Shown: positions 40,949 to 50,292, numbered from the stretch's first letter. The stretch is DNA of 57,329 bases from an uncultured Lachnospiraceae bacterium (GCA_910588565.1 CAJUPF010000009.1:1-57329); one strand, 5' to 3'. Notes: generated by a model not told the origin, from the letters alone. Numbers and translations are program-made.

Positions 40949-41974
40949 TTATTCTTTTTCAAAATGCTGATAATCCTTTACGCTGTTCCAGCTGCCGCCC
41001 CAGGTAAACCCGGCCTGGGTAAATAGCCGGTATGCCAAATCATTTTCATCGATTTTATATGCAAATTCCTTCGATCGATCCGCATATTCCAGGCTGTCTG
41101 CCGGCTGGCAGATGGTAGAGCCGTCCGAAGCTGTTTTTACATAGGGATTATATTTCGGGTTAAGATCCACTGCCATACCGTAACTATGGTTGGACAGCTT
41201 ATTGCTGCCGGAAATTGTCCGATAGTTAAACGCAGATGTATTATTGTCCTGCATGGATGCTTCATCATCAGCGTTATAATTATCCACCAGCGTCATTCGC
41301 TCAACAGGATACTGATTTTCGTACAATTCCTGAAAAATTGCGAGAATCTCTGCCTTAATCTGCTGATTCACAATCATTTCCCCTACATAGGTATTTCCAT
41401 CCATCCCATAACAGAGCATCCTCAGATAAGATAACTCTTTAAGCTGGATATGCTCATTCGGCGTATAGGACTTGCCATCAATACGCGCAAGAAGCGCTTC
41501 ATCAATTTCCATCGAAAAAAACAGACGGTCTGCCAGTTCTCCCTCAAGCCATCCTTCTGCCGCCATCTCTCCGGCTGACAGATGCAGTATATTCTGATAG
41601 TTCTGCTCCATTGCAGCAGCTTCAACCGCAGCTATATCTTCCGCGGAACTCCCGGTTTCAGAAGCATTTGTATCTGCTGCCAATGTCTCTTCCTGCTCCA
41701 TGCTTTCCTGAAGTTCCTCTGTTTGTTCTGCAGCTGAAACATCCTCCTGCTGTGCTTCTGTCTTAGTTCCGGATCGCTGCCACAGAGCATCCGAAGCTGT
41801 CTGAAAGACAGCTTTGCTTCCCTTCTTAAGAATATCCGCAGCCGTTTTGGACAGCTCCGCTCCATGACCGGTTAAGCTGCCGACAGAATAGATCAGCGCT
41901 CCCACTGCGAGCACACATATGACGAACCCCCATTGATTCCGGTTTGTTTTCCTGTTCTTGTTCCGATTTTTCAT
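40949..41974 (-). CDS. VanY-like D-alanyl-D-alanine carboxypeptidase (M15)
   Basis: A membrane-anchored peptidoglycan peptidase of 341 residues. Residues 15-35 are the anchor, about 60-120 an acidic disordered linker, and the C-terminal part an M15B domain with metal ligands His263 (SNHSYG), Asp270 (AVDLNP) and His337 (DYQHFEK). It should trim D-Ala or related ends from muropeptides. Its stop codon abuts that of convergent apbE with no base between, so transcripts must terminate inside each other's genes. No vancomycin-resistance ligase genes are nearby, so it is not evidence for a van cluster. Confidence 0.9.
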   Translation of the reverse strand: MKNRNKNRKTNRNQWGFVICVLAVGALIYSVGSLTGHGAELSKTAADILKKGSKAVFQTASDALWQRSGTKTEAQQEDVSAAEQTEELQESMEQEETLAADTNASETGSSAEDIAAVEAAAMEQNYQNILHLSAGEMAAEGWLEGELADRLFFSMEIDEALLARIDGKSYTPNEHIQLKELSYLRMLCYGMDGNTYVGEMIVNQQIKAEILAIFQELYENQYPVERMTLVDNYNADDEASMQDNNTSAFNYRTISGSNKLSNHSYGMAVDLNPKYNPYVKTASDGSTICQPADSLEYADRSKEFAYKIDENDLAYRLFTQAGFTWGGSWNSVKDYQHFEKE

Positions 41975-42102
41975 TTTCTCACCTTTTTATTCCCAAAATA
42001 CAACATCCAATTGTTCTTATGGGCACCTGGTCAATTCTCTTTCGTCCCGGAGCGTGTTTGATAATTGCTTTCTTCCAGATATCAGACGGCAATTCTTATT
42101 TT

Positions 42103-43500
42103 TTACACACCCGCCTCTGTCATATTATTCACCCATATTTTTTTCTTTACCAGCACAAACCCAATCACACATTTAACAATTTCAATTGACTGGCAGCAAA
42201 AATAGATCCAGATAATATCCATCCCCGTAAATCTGGTAAGCGCAAAAGCAAGCGGAATATCAAATACCCAGACATATACGCTGTCAAACAAAAACGTAAT
42301 AAACGTTTTGCCGCCGGAGCGCAGCGTAAAATATGCTGCATGGAGAAATGCGTACAACGACATAAACGCAGAAGCGATCCGGATAAAACCTGCCGCTAAC
42401 TGGCGTACTTCATCGGTTGTATTATAAATCTGCGGAAACAGCGGCGCAATCAAAAACATAACTGTCCCGATTCCCAGACAGCAGACGACAGAGAAAAATA
42501 TCATCTTCCGATCCGTATCCACAGCTTCTTCCAGTTTTCCTGCGCCTAAAAGCTGTCCTACCACAATGGAAATCGCAGAACCAAGGGCAATAAACACCAC
42601 ATTAAAAAGATTGGATACCGTTGTGGAAATATTTAAGCCTGCTACAACAGCAAGGCCCCTGGTAGAGTAACACTGCGTCAGCATTGCCATACCAAGCGAC
42701 CACAACGTTTCATTCAGCAGCAGCGGCATTCCTTTTATTATAATATTTTTGGATAATTCCTTTGGAATGGAAAAACTCTGGAAAATTCCAATAATAAACG
42801 GATTCTTGTCAGGTTTTCGGTGTGTCCAGAACACTACAATTCCACATTCCACAAAACGCGCAAGTACTGTAGCAATTGCCGCTCCTGCAACCCCAAGCGC
42901 CGGTATACGTCCAAACCCAAAAATAAGCACATAGTCCAGAATCAGGTTGGTAAGCACTGCCGCTACTCCCGCTTCCATTGGAAGCAGTGTTTCTCCTGTT
43001 TCCCGCAGTGTACCTGCATAGACCTGCGTAATGGAAGCTGGCAGCAGTCCAATCAAAATAATACCCAGATATTCGCATCCATACCGATATGTGGCCTCCA
43101 AATCCCCCGCTCCGCTTCCTTCATGCAAAAACAGATGAATCAGTGGGTTCCGAAACGCATACAGTACAAAAACCCATAAAAAAAGCAAAATAGCACAAGT
43201 CAGTATTTTAAAACGCATTGCATCCCGAACGCCTTTCTGATCTCCTTTTCCATAAAATTGCGCTCCGAAAATTCCTGCCGCGGATACACAGCCAAAAATA
43301 CAGATATTAAAAACCAAAATCAGCTGATTCACAATTGCGACGCCAGACATCTGCTCGGTTCCCACACGTCCCACCATAATGTTATCCAGCAAACTCACAA
43401 AATTTGTAATGCCATTCTGAATCATAATCGGAACGGCGATCAGTAATATCCTCTTATAAAATCTTCTGTCTCCAATAAATAATTCGTAAAATCTTCTCAA
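42103..43500 (-). CDS. MATE-family multidrug/cation exporter
   Basis: A 465-residue 12-helix MATE antiporter that exports organic cations or drugs using an ion gradient. N-terminal PIMIQNGITNFVSLLDNIMVG and the repeated second-half region are typical, and length is normal. The start codon is TTG, with AGGAGGAG 6-7 nt before it. It lies downstream of the Rnf operon on the same strand but is separated by a strong terminator (43584-43637), so it has its own transcript. Confidence 0.92.
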   Translation of the reverse strand: MRRFYELFIGDRRFYKRILLIAVPIMIQNGITNFVSLLDNIMVGRVGTEQMSGVAIVNQLILVFNICIFGCVSAAGIFGAQFYGKGDQKGVRDAMRFKILTCAILLFLWVFVLYAFRNPLIHLFLHEGSGAGDLEATYRYGCEYLGIILIGLLPASITQVYAGTLRETGETLLPMEAGVAAVLTNLILDYVLIFGFGRIPALGVAGAAIATVLARFVECGIVVFWTHRKPDKNPFIIGIFQSFSIPKELSKNIIIKGMPLLLNETLWSLGMAMLTQCYSTRGLAVVAGLNISTTVSNLFNVVFIALGSAISIVVGQLLGAGKLEEAVDTDRKMIFFSVVCCLGIGTVMFLIAPLFPQIYNTTDEVRQLAAGFIRIASAFMSLYAFLHAAYFTLRSGGKTFITFLFDSVYVWVFDIPLAFALTRFTGMDIIWIYFCCQSIEIVKCVIGFVLVKKKIWVNNMTEAGV

Positions 43501-43583
43501 TGCTATCTCCTCCTCTCTTTATTCATTTAAAACTGGCTATACTTATTCCGGCCAGCTCATCTCCTCATCCGAGCTGGGAAAGC

Positions 43584-43637
43584 AAAAAAGCGCCGAATCT
43601 CTTCTTTCCATAAAATGAAGAGATTTCAGCGCTTTTT
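43584..43637 (-). terminator. Terminator after the rnf operon
   Basis: AAAAAGCGC and GCGCTTTTT flank GAATCTCTTC/GAAGAGATTT; the long A/T-flanked stem would terminate in both directions. It begins about 20 bp after the rnfB stop. Confidence 0.9.
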
Positions 43638-43656
43638 ATGATTTGAATTAACACAT

Positions 43657-44448
43657 TTACATAATAATCTTCTTCGGACACTTCTCTACGCAGACGCCGC
43701 AGCCCGTACATTTCTCCTGATCAATGTGAGCTACATTATCAACCACATGCACTGCATCGCTGGGGCAGTTCTTTTCGCAGAGATGGCAGCCAATACATCC
43801 AACGGAGCAGGCTTTCATCACATCTTTTCCTTTGTCCTTAGAATTACAATGTACCAAGTGTTTTGCATCATAAGGAACCAGTTCAATCAGGTTTTTCGGA
43901 CATGCAGCTATACATTTGCCGCAGGCCTTACAGGCGTCTTTATCCACCAATGCAATTCCATCCACAATGTGAACCGCATCAAAAGGACATGCCTTCACAC
44001 AGCTTCCATAGCCAAGGCAGCCATAATTACAGGTTTTTGAACCGCCGCCTGGTACAAACGCCATAGCGGCACAATCCTCAATTCCTGTATAGTTATAATC
44101 CTGATTTGCTTTCTCGCAGGTTCCTGCACATTTTACAAAAGCTACTTTTTTTGCGCCCGCTTCTGCGGAAACGCCCATGATCTCCGCAATCTTAGCCGCA
44201 ATCGGGTCGCCGCCCACCGGGCACTGCCCTACCGGAGCTTCTCCTTTTACAATCGCAGCCGCCAGGCCGGAACATCCTGCATAGCCGCAGCCGCCGCAGT
44301 TATTGCCCGGAAGCACGCCAGTAATAGCTTCTTCTCTCTCATCTACTTCTACTTTAAATTTTTCTCCGGAGATTCCGAGGAAAAATCCAATAAAAATACC
44401 TACACCGCCGACGATGATCGCGGCAATGATAATTGCCTGTATACTCAT
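43657..44448 (-). CDS. rnfB: Rnf complex subunit B (iron-sulfur protein)
   Basis: Membrane-anchored electron carrier of the Rnf complex, which couples ferredoxin oxidation and NAD reduction to Na+ or H+ export. After one N-terminal helix comes the RnfB Fe-S motif CGGCGYAGC with a later Cys, then four ferredoxin-type Cys groups (CLGYGSCVKACP, CKACGKCIAACP, CIGCHLCEKNCP, CTGCGVCVEKCP). At least five clusters are therefore possible, as in clostridial RnfB. Last gene of rnfCDGEAB, 13 bp after rnfA. Confidence 0.97.
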   Translation of the reverse strand: MSIQAIIIAAIIVGGVGIFIGFFLGISGEKFKVEVDEREEAITGVLPGNNCGGCGYAGCSGLAAAIVKGEAPVGQCPVGGDPIAAKIAEIMGVSAEAGAKKVAFVKCAGTCEKANQDYNYTGIEDCAAMAFVPGGGSKTCNYGCLGYGSCVKACPFDAVHIVDGIALVDKDACKACGKCIAACPKNLIELVPYDAKHLVHCNSKDKGKDVMKACSVGCIGCHLCEKNCPSDAVHVVDNVAHIDQEKCTGCGVCVEKCPKKIIM

Positions 44449-44461
44449 CTTCTCTTTCCTC

Positions 44462-45037
44462 CTAAATCATTCCTGAGAATCCCATAAACGCAATCGACAT
44501 CAGACATGCCGTAATCAGCACGATTGCTGTGCCCTGAAATGGTTTTGGGATATCATTGTATTCAATTTTTTCACGGATTCCAGCCATAATGCAGATGGCA
44601 ATAAAGAATCCGGCTGCTGTTGCCAGTCCATTTATCACACTTTCTAAAATTCCATATTCCTTTGTTACATTTGTAAGCGCCACACCAAGAACTGCACAGT
44701 TCGTCGTAATCAACGGCAGATACACGCCCAAACTCTGATACAGGGAAGGAATTGATTTTTTCAAAAACATTTCCACAAACTGTACCAGTGCCGCAATAAC
44801 AAGGATAAACACAATCGTCTGCAGATACTGGGTATCGGTAGGCGTCAGTATAAATTTATAAATCAATGATGTCACAAAGGATGCAATGCCGATAACGAAA
44901 ATAACGGCTCCTCCCATTCCGGCCGCAGTTTCTGTCTTCTTAGACACACCCAGGAATGGACAGATACCTAAGAACTGGCTTAATACAACGTTATTGACAA
45001 TCGCAGAACCAATCGCTATTAATAATAAAGTTTTCAT
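44462..45037 (-). CDS. rnfA: Rnf complex subunit A
   Basis: A 191-residue, six-helix membrane subunit of the Rnf pump, homologous to RnfE. Conserved stretches NNVVLSQFLGICPFLGVS and TTNCAVLGVAL include the cysteines thought to hold a membrane-embedded iron-sulfur cluster together with RnfE. It lies between rnfE and rnfB, 14 bp from each. Confidence 0.97.
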   Translation of the reverse strand: MKTLLLIAIGSAIVNNVVLSQFLGICPFLGVSKKTETAAGMGGAVIFVIGIASFVTSLIYKFILTPTDTQYLQTIVFILVIAALVQFVEMFLKKSIPSLYQSLGVYLPLITTNCAVLGVALTNVTKEYGILESVINGLATAAGFFIAICIMAGIREKIEYNDIPKPFQGTAIVLITACLMSIAFMGFSGMI

Positions 45038-45051
45038 CCGTATCTATCCTC

Positions 45052-45747
45052 CTATTCTGATTTTTTTCCGGTACAAAGTGCAGACTGTCCACAGCTTGCG
45101 CAATCGCCAGTCAGACAGCCAGATGGAGCGGCAAGCGGTTTGCCCTTCGCTTCCATCTTTTCCCGGACAATATTCATAATTGCAACAAGAAATGCAAGTA
45201 CAAGGAACGCTCCCGGCGCCATTACAAAAATCGTAATCGGTGTAAACCAGTCCAGAGAAAGAATCTGTACACCAAAAATCTGTCCTGCGCCAAGGATTTC
45301 ACGGATAATACCGATGCAGGTAAGGCCGAATGTAAATCCAAGGCCCATACCGATTCCGTCAAAAATAGAAGGAACAACCGGATTCTTGGATGCATAGCTT
45401 TCCGCACGTCCAAGGATAATACAGTTTACTACAATCAGGGGGATATATACGCCAAGCTGTAAAGCCAAAGCAGGCGTATAAGCTTTCATAATAAATTCCA
45501 CCATCGTAACCAGCGAAGCTACAATTACGATAAATGCCGGCATACGCACGCCGTCTGGAATTACTTTACGGAACAAGGAAATCAACAGGTTTGCAAATAC
45601 AAGAACAACCGTAGTGGAAAGTCCCATTCCCAGTCCGTTCATAGCGCCTGTCGTAACCGCCAGGGTCGGACACATTCCCAGCATCAAAACAAATGTGGGG
45701 TTTTCTTTGATAATACCATTATATAAACGTTCTGTATACTTATTCAT
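45052..45747 (-). CDS. rnfE: Rnf complex subunit E, with Cys-rich tail
   Basis: A 231-residue membrane subunit. The core has GMCPTLAVTTGAMNGLGMG and IPLIVVNCIILGRAE with the cysteines paired to RnfA. Beyond the last helix a 35-residue cytosolic tail carries Cys211, Cys216, Cys219 and Cys225 (CLTGDCASCGQSALC), which I do not recall from well-studied RnfE. The start at 45747 overlaps the rnfG stop by one base (TAATG), with GGAGG upstream; an ATG at 45792 would extend into rnfG. Confidence 0.95.
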   Translation of the reverse strand: MNKYTERLYNGIIKENPTFVLMLGMCPTLAVTTGAMNGLGMGLSTTVVLVFANLLISLFRKVIPDGVRMPAFIVIVASLVTMVEFIMKAYTPALALQLGVYIPLIVVNCIILGRAESYASKNPVVPSIFDGIGMGLGFTFGLTCIGIIREILGAGQIFGVQILSLDWFTPITIFVMAPGAFLVLAFLVAIMNIVREKMEAKGKPLAAPSGCLTGDCASCGQSALCTGKKSE

Positions 45748-46358
45748 TAATTTGCGCCTCCTTCCAATACATTCTGGAAGTATGTAATACATGCATTCAC
45801 GCCATTTGTCATAGCCCTTGATGTAATCGTTGCACCGGAAATCGCTTCAATCTCACTGTCAGAAGCCGGCGCCTGTTTTACAACGGTAAAACTGTCTGTC
45901 TGCTTATCGGCAAACTGGCCGGAAAACTCTTCTGTCTTCGCTTTATCGCCAAGTCCTGGCGTCTCGGCAATACTGGTAATGGAATATCCATTCACTGTAC
46001 CGTCATTGCGGATTCCAACGGAAAAGGTGATATTTGCCTGACTGCCGTCTTTGGCTGTTACTGTGATCACATATCCGATATCGCTGCCGCTGCCGTCTTT
46101 GGCAACCTGTACGCCGTTAATATCGTCACTGTATCCGTTTTCTTCCATCAGAGAAGCCGCGGCTTCTTTGTCAAATTCCTCATATTCTGCAAACTGCTCC
46201 GCATCCGCAAACACCTGCTGATATGCCGCCTGCGCCGCCGCAAGATCTGCAGCCTCGATCGGATCTTTCGTAATCCCATATACAAGGCCAAGGACAAAAC
46301 CAAGCACTAAAGTAAATGCAAATAAAATCAATGCGTCATGCACAATCTTTTTATTCAT
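45747..46358 (-). CDS. rnfG: Rnf complex subunit G (covalent FMN)
   Basis: A 203-residue FMN-binding subunit with one N-terminal membrane helix and an outside domain. The flavinylation motif is SGATIT (174-179), where Thr179 should carry FMN through a phosphoester bond formed by ApbE. It overlaps rnfD by 8 bp and rnfE by 1 bp. Confidence 0.96.
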   Translation of the reverse strand: MNKKIVHDALILFAFTLVLGFVLGLVYGITKDPIEAADLAAAQAAYQQVFADAEQFAEYEEFDKEAAASLMEENGYSDDINGVQVAKDGSGSDIGYVITVTAKDGSQANITFSVGIRNDGTVNGYSITSIAETPGLGDKAKTEEFSGQFADKQTDSFTVVKQAPASDSEIEAISGATITSRAMTNGVNACITYFQNVLEGGAN

Positions 46359-47292
46359 GCTTTTTTTCCTCCTTTACCACTCCAAACGCTCTTGGAACCG
46401 TAATTTTCTCAATCATCGGAACCAGAAGGTTGCTTAAGATAATTGCAAAAGATACGCCTTCAGCATTTGCGCCGAACATACGGAAAATTCCGGTCAGCAG
46501 GCCAAGGCAGATACCAAATACAATCTTACCGTTCGGCGTAATCGGGGATGTCACATAATCCGTCGCCATAAAGAACGCGCCCAGCATCAGTCCGCCGCCG
46601 CAAAGCTGTGCCGTAATATAATTCAGATCAAATCCATGTCCGCCAAACAGCAGAATGAAAACAATAAACGTAATAATATAAGATCCCGGAATCCTTAAAT
46701 CAATGACGCCCAGTAAGATCAGGATAATCGCGCCGATCAGAATCGCAATCACAGAAGTCTCACCAATCGTACCTCCTGTCCGTCCAATCAGCATATCCAT
46801 TGTATTGACTGCTTCGCCGTTCCGCATAGCAGCAAGCGGAGTAGCGCCTGTATAATCGTCAATTACAAAATTCGTCATATCCGCTGCAAATGCAATCAGC
46901 AGAAAACATCTTGCGCCAAGCGCCGGGTTCATAAAGTTCTGGCCAAGGCCGCCAAACATCATCTTTACAATCACAATGGCAAATACACCACCGATAACAG
47001 CTTCCCACCAGGGCAGTGTCGCCGGAAGGTTCAATGCCAGTAACAATCCGGTTACAACCGCACTAAAATCATTGATCGTGCTCTTTTTATGTACGATTTT
47101 CTCAAATACCCATTCCGAAGCCAGACAGCTTGCAATGGTAACAAGAATCAAAATCAACGCCCTGTATCCAAAGTTGTAAATACCAAACAGCGTAGTCGGA
47201 AGCAATGCAAGCACTACATAGAGCATAATCCGGCTGCTGGTATCTTTGGAACGGACATGCGGTGATGATGATACATTAAATAACTCACTCAC
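46351..47292 (-). CDS. rnfD: Rnf complex subunit D (covalent FMN)
   Basis: A 313-residue polytopic subunit related to NqrB. The motif TGATP (Thr151 in this numbering) is the expected ApbE flavinylation site. The start I choose is GTG at 47292: it has GAGGTGG 7 nt upstream and gives the usual beginning SELFNVSSSPHVRSKD, whereas an ATG at 47346 adds an atypical basic extension. It follows rnfC by 71 bp and overlaps rnfG by 8 bp. Confidence 0.95.
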   Translation of the reverse strand: MSELFNVSSSPHVRSKDTSSRIMLYVVLALLPTTLFGIYNFGYRALILILVTIASCLASEWVFEKIVHKKSTINDFSAVVTGLLLALNLPATLPWWEAVIGGVFAIVIVKMMFGGLGQNFMNPALGARCFLLIAFAADMTNFVIDDYTGATPLAAMRNGEAVNTMDMLIGRTGGTIGETSVIAILIGAIILILLGVIDLRIPGSYIITFIVFILLFGGHGFDLNYITAQLCGGGLMLGAFFMATDYVTSPITPNGKIVFGICLGLLTGIFRMFGANAEGVSFAIILSNLLVPMIEKITVPRAFGVVKEEKKHE

Positions 47293-47363
47293 AGAAATCC
47301 ACCTCTCTATTCTAAGTATGGCTGCTTTATCCCCAGCCTGTTTCACATTTTCTTACTAAACCA

Positions 47364-48683
47364 TTATTTTTTACGCTTTGCTGCCAGAACCTGCTTTTTC
47401 ATCGTCTTCACCGACTGTGCCAGAGGCCGCTTCGCCGGACAGACAAAACTGCAGCTTCCACATTCCACGCACTCTAAGCCATGCCATTTTTCAAATACAT
47501 CGCTCTGCCCATGTTCACAGTAATCTGCCAGCCTCGAAGGGATTAAAAATTCCGGGCAGGCATCTACACAGCGTCCGCAGTTAATGCAGGCTGTTGTCTC
47601 ATAAGCTTCCACTTCATCCTGGGTAAAGCACAGCAGAGAAGACGTCGTCTTTGTCGTCGGCACATCCAGATCAAACATGGCAAATCCCATCATAGGCCCG
47701 CCTGCAATCATCTTTTTGCATTCGCCCCGAAATCCGCCTGCCGCATCCAGAAGCTCCCTGTAATTGGTTCCGATACAGATATAGAAGTTCTGCGGTTCTG
47801 CAATGGCATTGCCAGTTACGGTAAAAATACGGTTCATCAGAGGCTGTCCTAATGCAACCGCATTGTAAATCGCTACCAGTGTCTCTACATTGTCTACTAT
47901 ACATCCTGCATCTGCCGGAAGTTTCTTAGAGTTAATCGAGCGTTTTGTCACCGCATAAATTAACTGGCGCTCGCCTCCCTGCGGATACTTGGTCTGCAGC
48001 GCTGCCACTTCCATCCGGGATTCATTCTGCGTCAGTTCTTTTAGCTTTGCAATACAATCCGGCTTATTGTCTTCTATACCAAATACACCCTTTGCCTTCG
48101 GAAACAGCTGCAATACAATTTTCATTCCGGCAACCAGCTTCTCAGGCTGTTCGACCATCCTGCGGTAATCGGAAGTCAGGTACGGCTCGCACTCCGCACA
48201 GTTGGCAATTATGTACTCAATCTTATCCGGCTCCTTGGGTGAGAGTTTGACATGGGTTGGAAACCCTGCACCGCCCATACCTACAATTCCTGCCTCTTTG
48301 ATCTTCTCGATAATTTCCTTGTCCGAAAGAGATGCGACATCCTTTGTCTCCTGGTATTCCACCTCTTTCATTTCTCCATCGCTTTCAATTACGATAGAAT
48401 TCACCATATCACCAACTGTTACACGGCGCTTCTCAATTTTCTTAACCGTTCCGGATACGGATGCATAAACCGGTGCAGATACAAATCCACCTGCTTCCGC
48501 AATTTTCTGCCCTCTTAAAACCGTATCGCCAACAGCTACAATTGGACTGGCCGGCGCGCCGATATGCTGTGACAGCGGATATACCAGCTCACCCTTGGGT
48601 AATAATTCGCGGATTGGTTTATCTTTCGACAAATCCTTTCCATCGTATGGATGGACGCCGCCTTTAAATGTCATCAAAGCCAT
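47364..48683 (-). CDS. rnfC: Rnf complex subunit C
   Basis: A 439-residue peripheral subunit homologous to the NADH-binding part of complex I (NuoF-like); it exchanges electrons with NAD. GMGGAGFPTHVKL is the nucleotide/flavin-binding glycine motif, and two [4Fe-4S] groups close the protein (CINCGRCVDACP and CVECGSCSFVCP). The start at 48683 has a GGGGGC site about 9 nt upstream; an ATG at 48698 lies before it. First gene of rnfCDGEAB. Confidence 0.96.
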   Translation of the reverse strand: MALMTFKGGVHPYDGKDLSKDKPIRELLPKGELVYPLSQHIGAPASPIVAVGDTVLRGQKIAEAGGFVSAPVYASVSGTVKKIEKRRVTVGDMVNSIVIESDGEMKEVEYQETKDVASLSDKEIIEKIKEAGIVGMGGAGFPTHVKLSPKEPDKIEYIIANCAECEPYLTSDYRRMVEQPEKLVAGMKIVLQLFPKAKGVFGIEDNKPDCIAKLKELTQNESRMEVAALQTKYPQGGERQLIYAVTKRSINSKKLPADAGCIVDNVETLVAIYNAVALGQPLMNRIFTVTGNAIAEPQNFYICIGTNYRELLDAAGGFRGECKKMIAGGPMMGFAMFDLDVPTTKTTSSLLCFTQDEVEAYETTACINCGRCVDACPEFLIPSRLADYCEHGQSDVFEKWHGLECVECGSCSFVCPAKRPLAQSVKTMKKQVLAAKRKK

Positions 48684-48741
48684 TTTTCGTGCCCCCACTT
48701 TCTTTAATCTATTTGATTTTTATATAAATCCTATTCTTTGA

Positions 48742-48818
48742 ATTATATCATAATCTGACAGTTTTTACAGATTATTTTTGTACTTTTTTTAATACTGCTC
48801 ATTGATTTGTGTTATAAT
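48742..48818. promoter_or_regulatory. Divergent -10 elements between rnfC and RNase H-like gene
   Basis: TATAAT occurs on the minus strand at 48742-48747 (toward rnfC) and on the plus strand at 48813-48818 (toward the exonuclease gene); -35 boxes are weak on both. A hairpin GGTTCTTTC/GAAAGAAACC (48842-48865) follows in the plus-strand leader. I looked for a Rex-type operator and saw none. Confidence 0.5.
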
Positions 48819-48972
48819 ATAAGTTATTCTGCAGCCGACACGGTTCTTTCTAAACGAAAGAAACCACGCAGATATATGACCATACTAAAATAAGAAGCCT
48901 GCTGTTTTAAAACCACCCAGATACCAAATATTACCTGTCACATCACAAAACAAAACCCGAAAGGATACCCCC

Positions 48973-50052
48973 ATGAAACAGATACATAAAACCATACCCA
49001 TACCAAATGACTCCAATATAAACCACTATTTTTCCGAAAACAGCGGATTTTTTGACATTGAAACCACCGGATTTTCCCCAAACTACGCCTTTGTCTACCT
49101 CATTGGCATGGCAGTCAGAACCAAAGACACCATACATATTCACCAGTTCCTGGCCGAAACCCGCCAGGAAGAAAAAAATGTTTTAGCCGCCTTTTACAAA
49201 CAATCTGCCCCAGTCCATACCCTGATCACATTCAATGGAACCCGTTTTGATATCCCATTTCTGCAATCCAGAGAAACCCTCCATTCTATCCAGGGGAACT
49301 GGGACAGCCAGCAGATCACCGACCTATATAAACTTACGGCAAAACTCTCCCGTCTATTCCAATTACCCGATAAAAAACAAAAATCCGTAGAAAAATTTCT
49401 CGGAATAGACAGAGAAGACAAATTTACCGGAGGAGAACTCATCCAAATCTATGATCAATATGAAAAAACCAAAAACCCCCATGCAGAAACTCTGCTTCTC
49501 TTACATAATTACGAAGATGTCCTAGGAATGACCAAACTCCTGTCCCTCTTTGCCTACCGGGACTTCTTTGAACTGCCGCCGCATGTCCTTTCTGGAACAA
49601 AAGACAGCAATGGCATCCAGCTTACCCTAAAAGCCCCCATGGCTTTTCCAACCCCTTTCAACTACCGCAAAGGCTATGCAGCTCTGACATGCCAGAATAC
49701 ATCCGCTGCACTGCGCATACAGGCTCTCCATGGCGAACTGAACTACTATTACGAAAACTACAAAGACTATTACTACCTCCCGGAAGAAGACATGGCTATC
49801 CACAAAAGCATAGCCGCTTTCGTAGACCCCGCCCACAAAAAGAAAGCCACAGCAGCCACCTGCTACAGCAAAAAATCCGGCCAGTTCCTCCCCCAGCCAG
49901 AGAACATATTCACGCCCTGCTTTTATCCAAAGAAAAAACGCGGCACATCATATTTTGAACTAACCGAGGCCTTCCTCTCCGATCAAAATGCCCTGAACAC
50001 CTATGCCGCCTCCCTCTTAAACTATATATATTCACAGAAGGCAAATTTCTAA
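48973..50052 (+). CDS. RNase H-like 3'-5' exonuclease (YprB type)
   Basis: A 359-residue protein with a DEDD-type exonuclease fold of the RNase_H_2 (YprB) group. The motifs are FFDIETTGF (acidic residues of motif I), TFNGTRFDIPFL (motif II) and NYEDVLGM (motif III). The C-terminal half is less conserved and Tyr/Lys-rich, ending in ASLLNYIYSQ. It probably processes structured RNA or DNA ends. It is divergent from rnfC and followed by tandem hairpin repeats. Confidence 0.85.
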   Translation: MKQIHKTIPIPNDSNINHYFSENSGFFDIETTGFSPNYAFVYLIGMAVRTKDTIHIHQFLAETRQEEKNVLAAFYKQSAPVHTLITFNGTRFDIPFLQSRETLHSIQGNWDSQQITDLYKLTAKLSRLFQLPDKKQKSVEKFLGIDREDKFTGGELIQIYDQYEKTKNPHAETLLLLHNYEDVLGMTKLLSLFAYRDFFELPPHVLSGTKDSNGIQLTLKAPMAFPTPFNYRKGYAALTCQNTSAALRIQALHGELNYYYENYKDYYYLPEEDMAIHKSIAAFVDPAHKKKATAATCYSKKSGQFLPQPENIFTPCFYPKKKRGTSYFELTEAFLSDQNALNTYAASLLNYIYSQKANF

Positions 50053-50185
50053 AAACCAGACGGATTTTCTACAACCAGCACAGATCAGATATGTGCCTGC
50101 TGGCCGTTAAAAATTCCTAAAAACCAGACGGATTTTTTATAGCCAGCACAGACCGGGCATCTGTCTGCCTGCTGACCGTTAAAAA
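50049..50185 (+). repeat. Two direct copies of a palindromic unit
   Basis: Copies at 50049-50113 and 50117-50185 each begin CTAAAAACCAGACGGATTTT, hold a hairpin of the form CCAGCA/TGCTGG (or GCCAGCA/TGCTG), and end CCGTTAAAAA. They follow the stop of the exonuclease gene by a few bases and may act as its terminator. Confidence 0.75.
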
Positions 50186-50194
50186 GCGCCGGTA

Positions 50195-50234
50195 CTAAGC
50201 GTGTGGGGATTGCCTGCAATCACCACACGCTTAG
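50195..50234 (+). terminator. Strong terminator-like hairpin
   Basis: CTAAGCGTGTGG (50195-50206) pairs with CCACACGCTTAG (50223-50234), with an inner stem GATTG-CCTG-CAATC. It is followed by CACCGCTGCAGCTTTTTACC. Confidence 0.8.
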
Positions 50235-50249
50235 CACCGCTGCAGCTTT

Positions 50250-50292
50250 TTACCATATTATTGCCGCATGGCACGTGTACCCCAGAGGGTAT
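50250..50292 (+). repeat. Dispersed copy of the 45-bp unit
   Basis: The first 24 bases (TTACCATATTATTGCCG and following) match the minus-strand form of the 19491-19625 units at 23 of 24 positions; the second hairpin is kept as TACCC-CAGA-GGGTA. As at rpoZ, the unit starts in the T-tract after a hairpin. Confidence 0.8.

Noticed and set aside
40949..41974. Vancomycin-resistance vanY
   Set aside because: M15 carboxypeptidases are common housekeeping enzymes; no vanHAX-type genes are nearby.
41975..42102. 38-codon startless frame between the MATE and VanY-like genes
   Set aside because: It has no start, follows a stop directly, and its end is simply the VanY-like ribosome binding site; probably a chance frame.
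48699..48972. Rex operator before rnfC
   Set aside because: No TTGTTAA-N4-TTAACAA-like site is seen.
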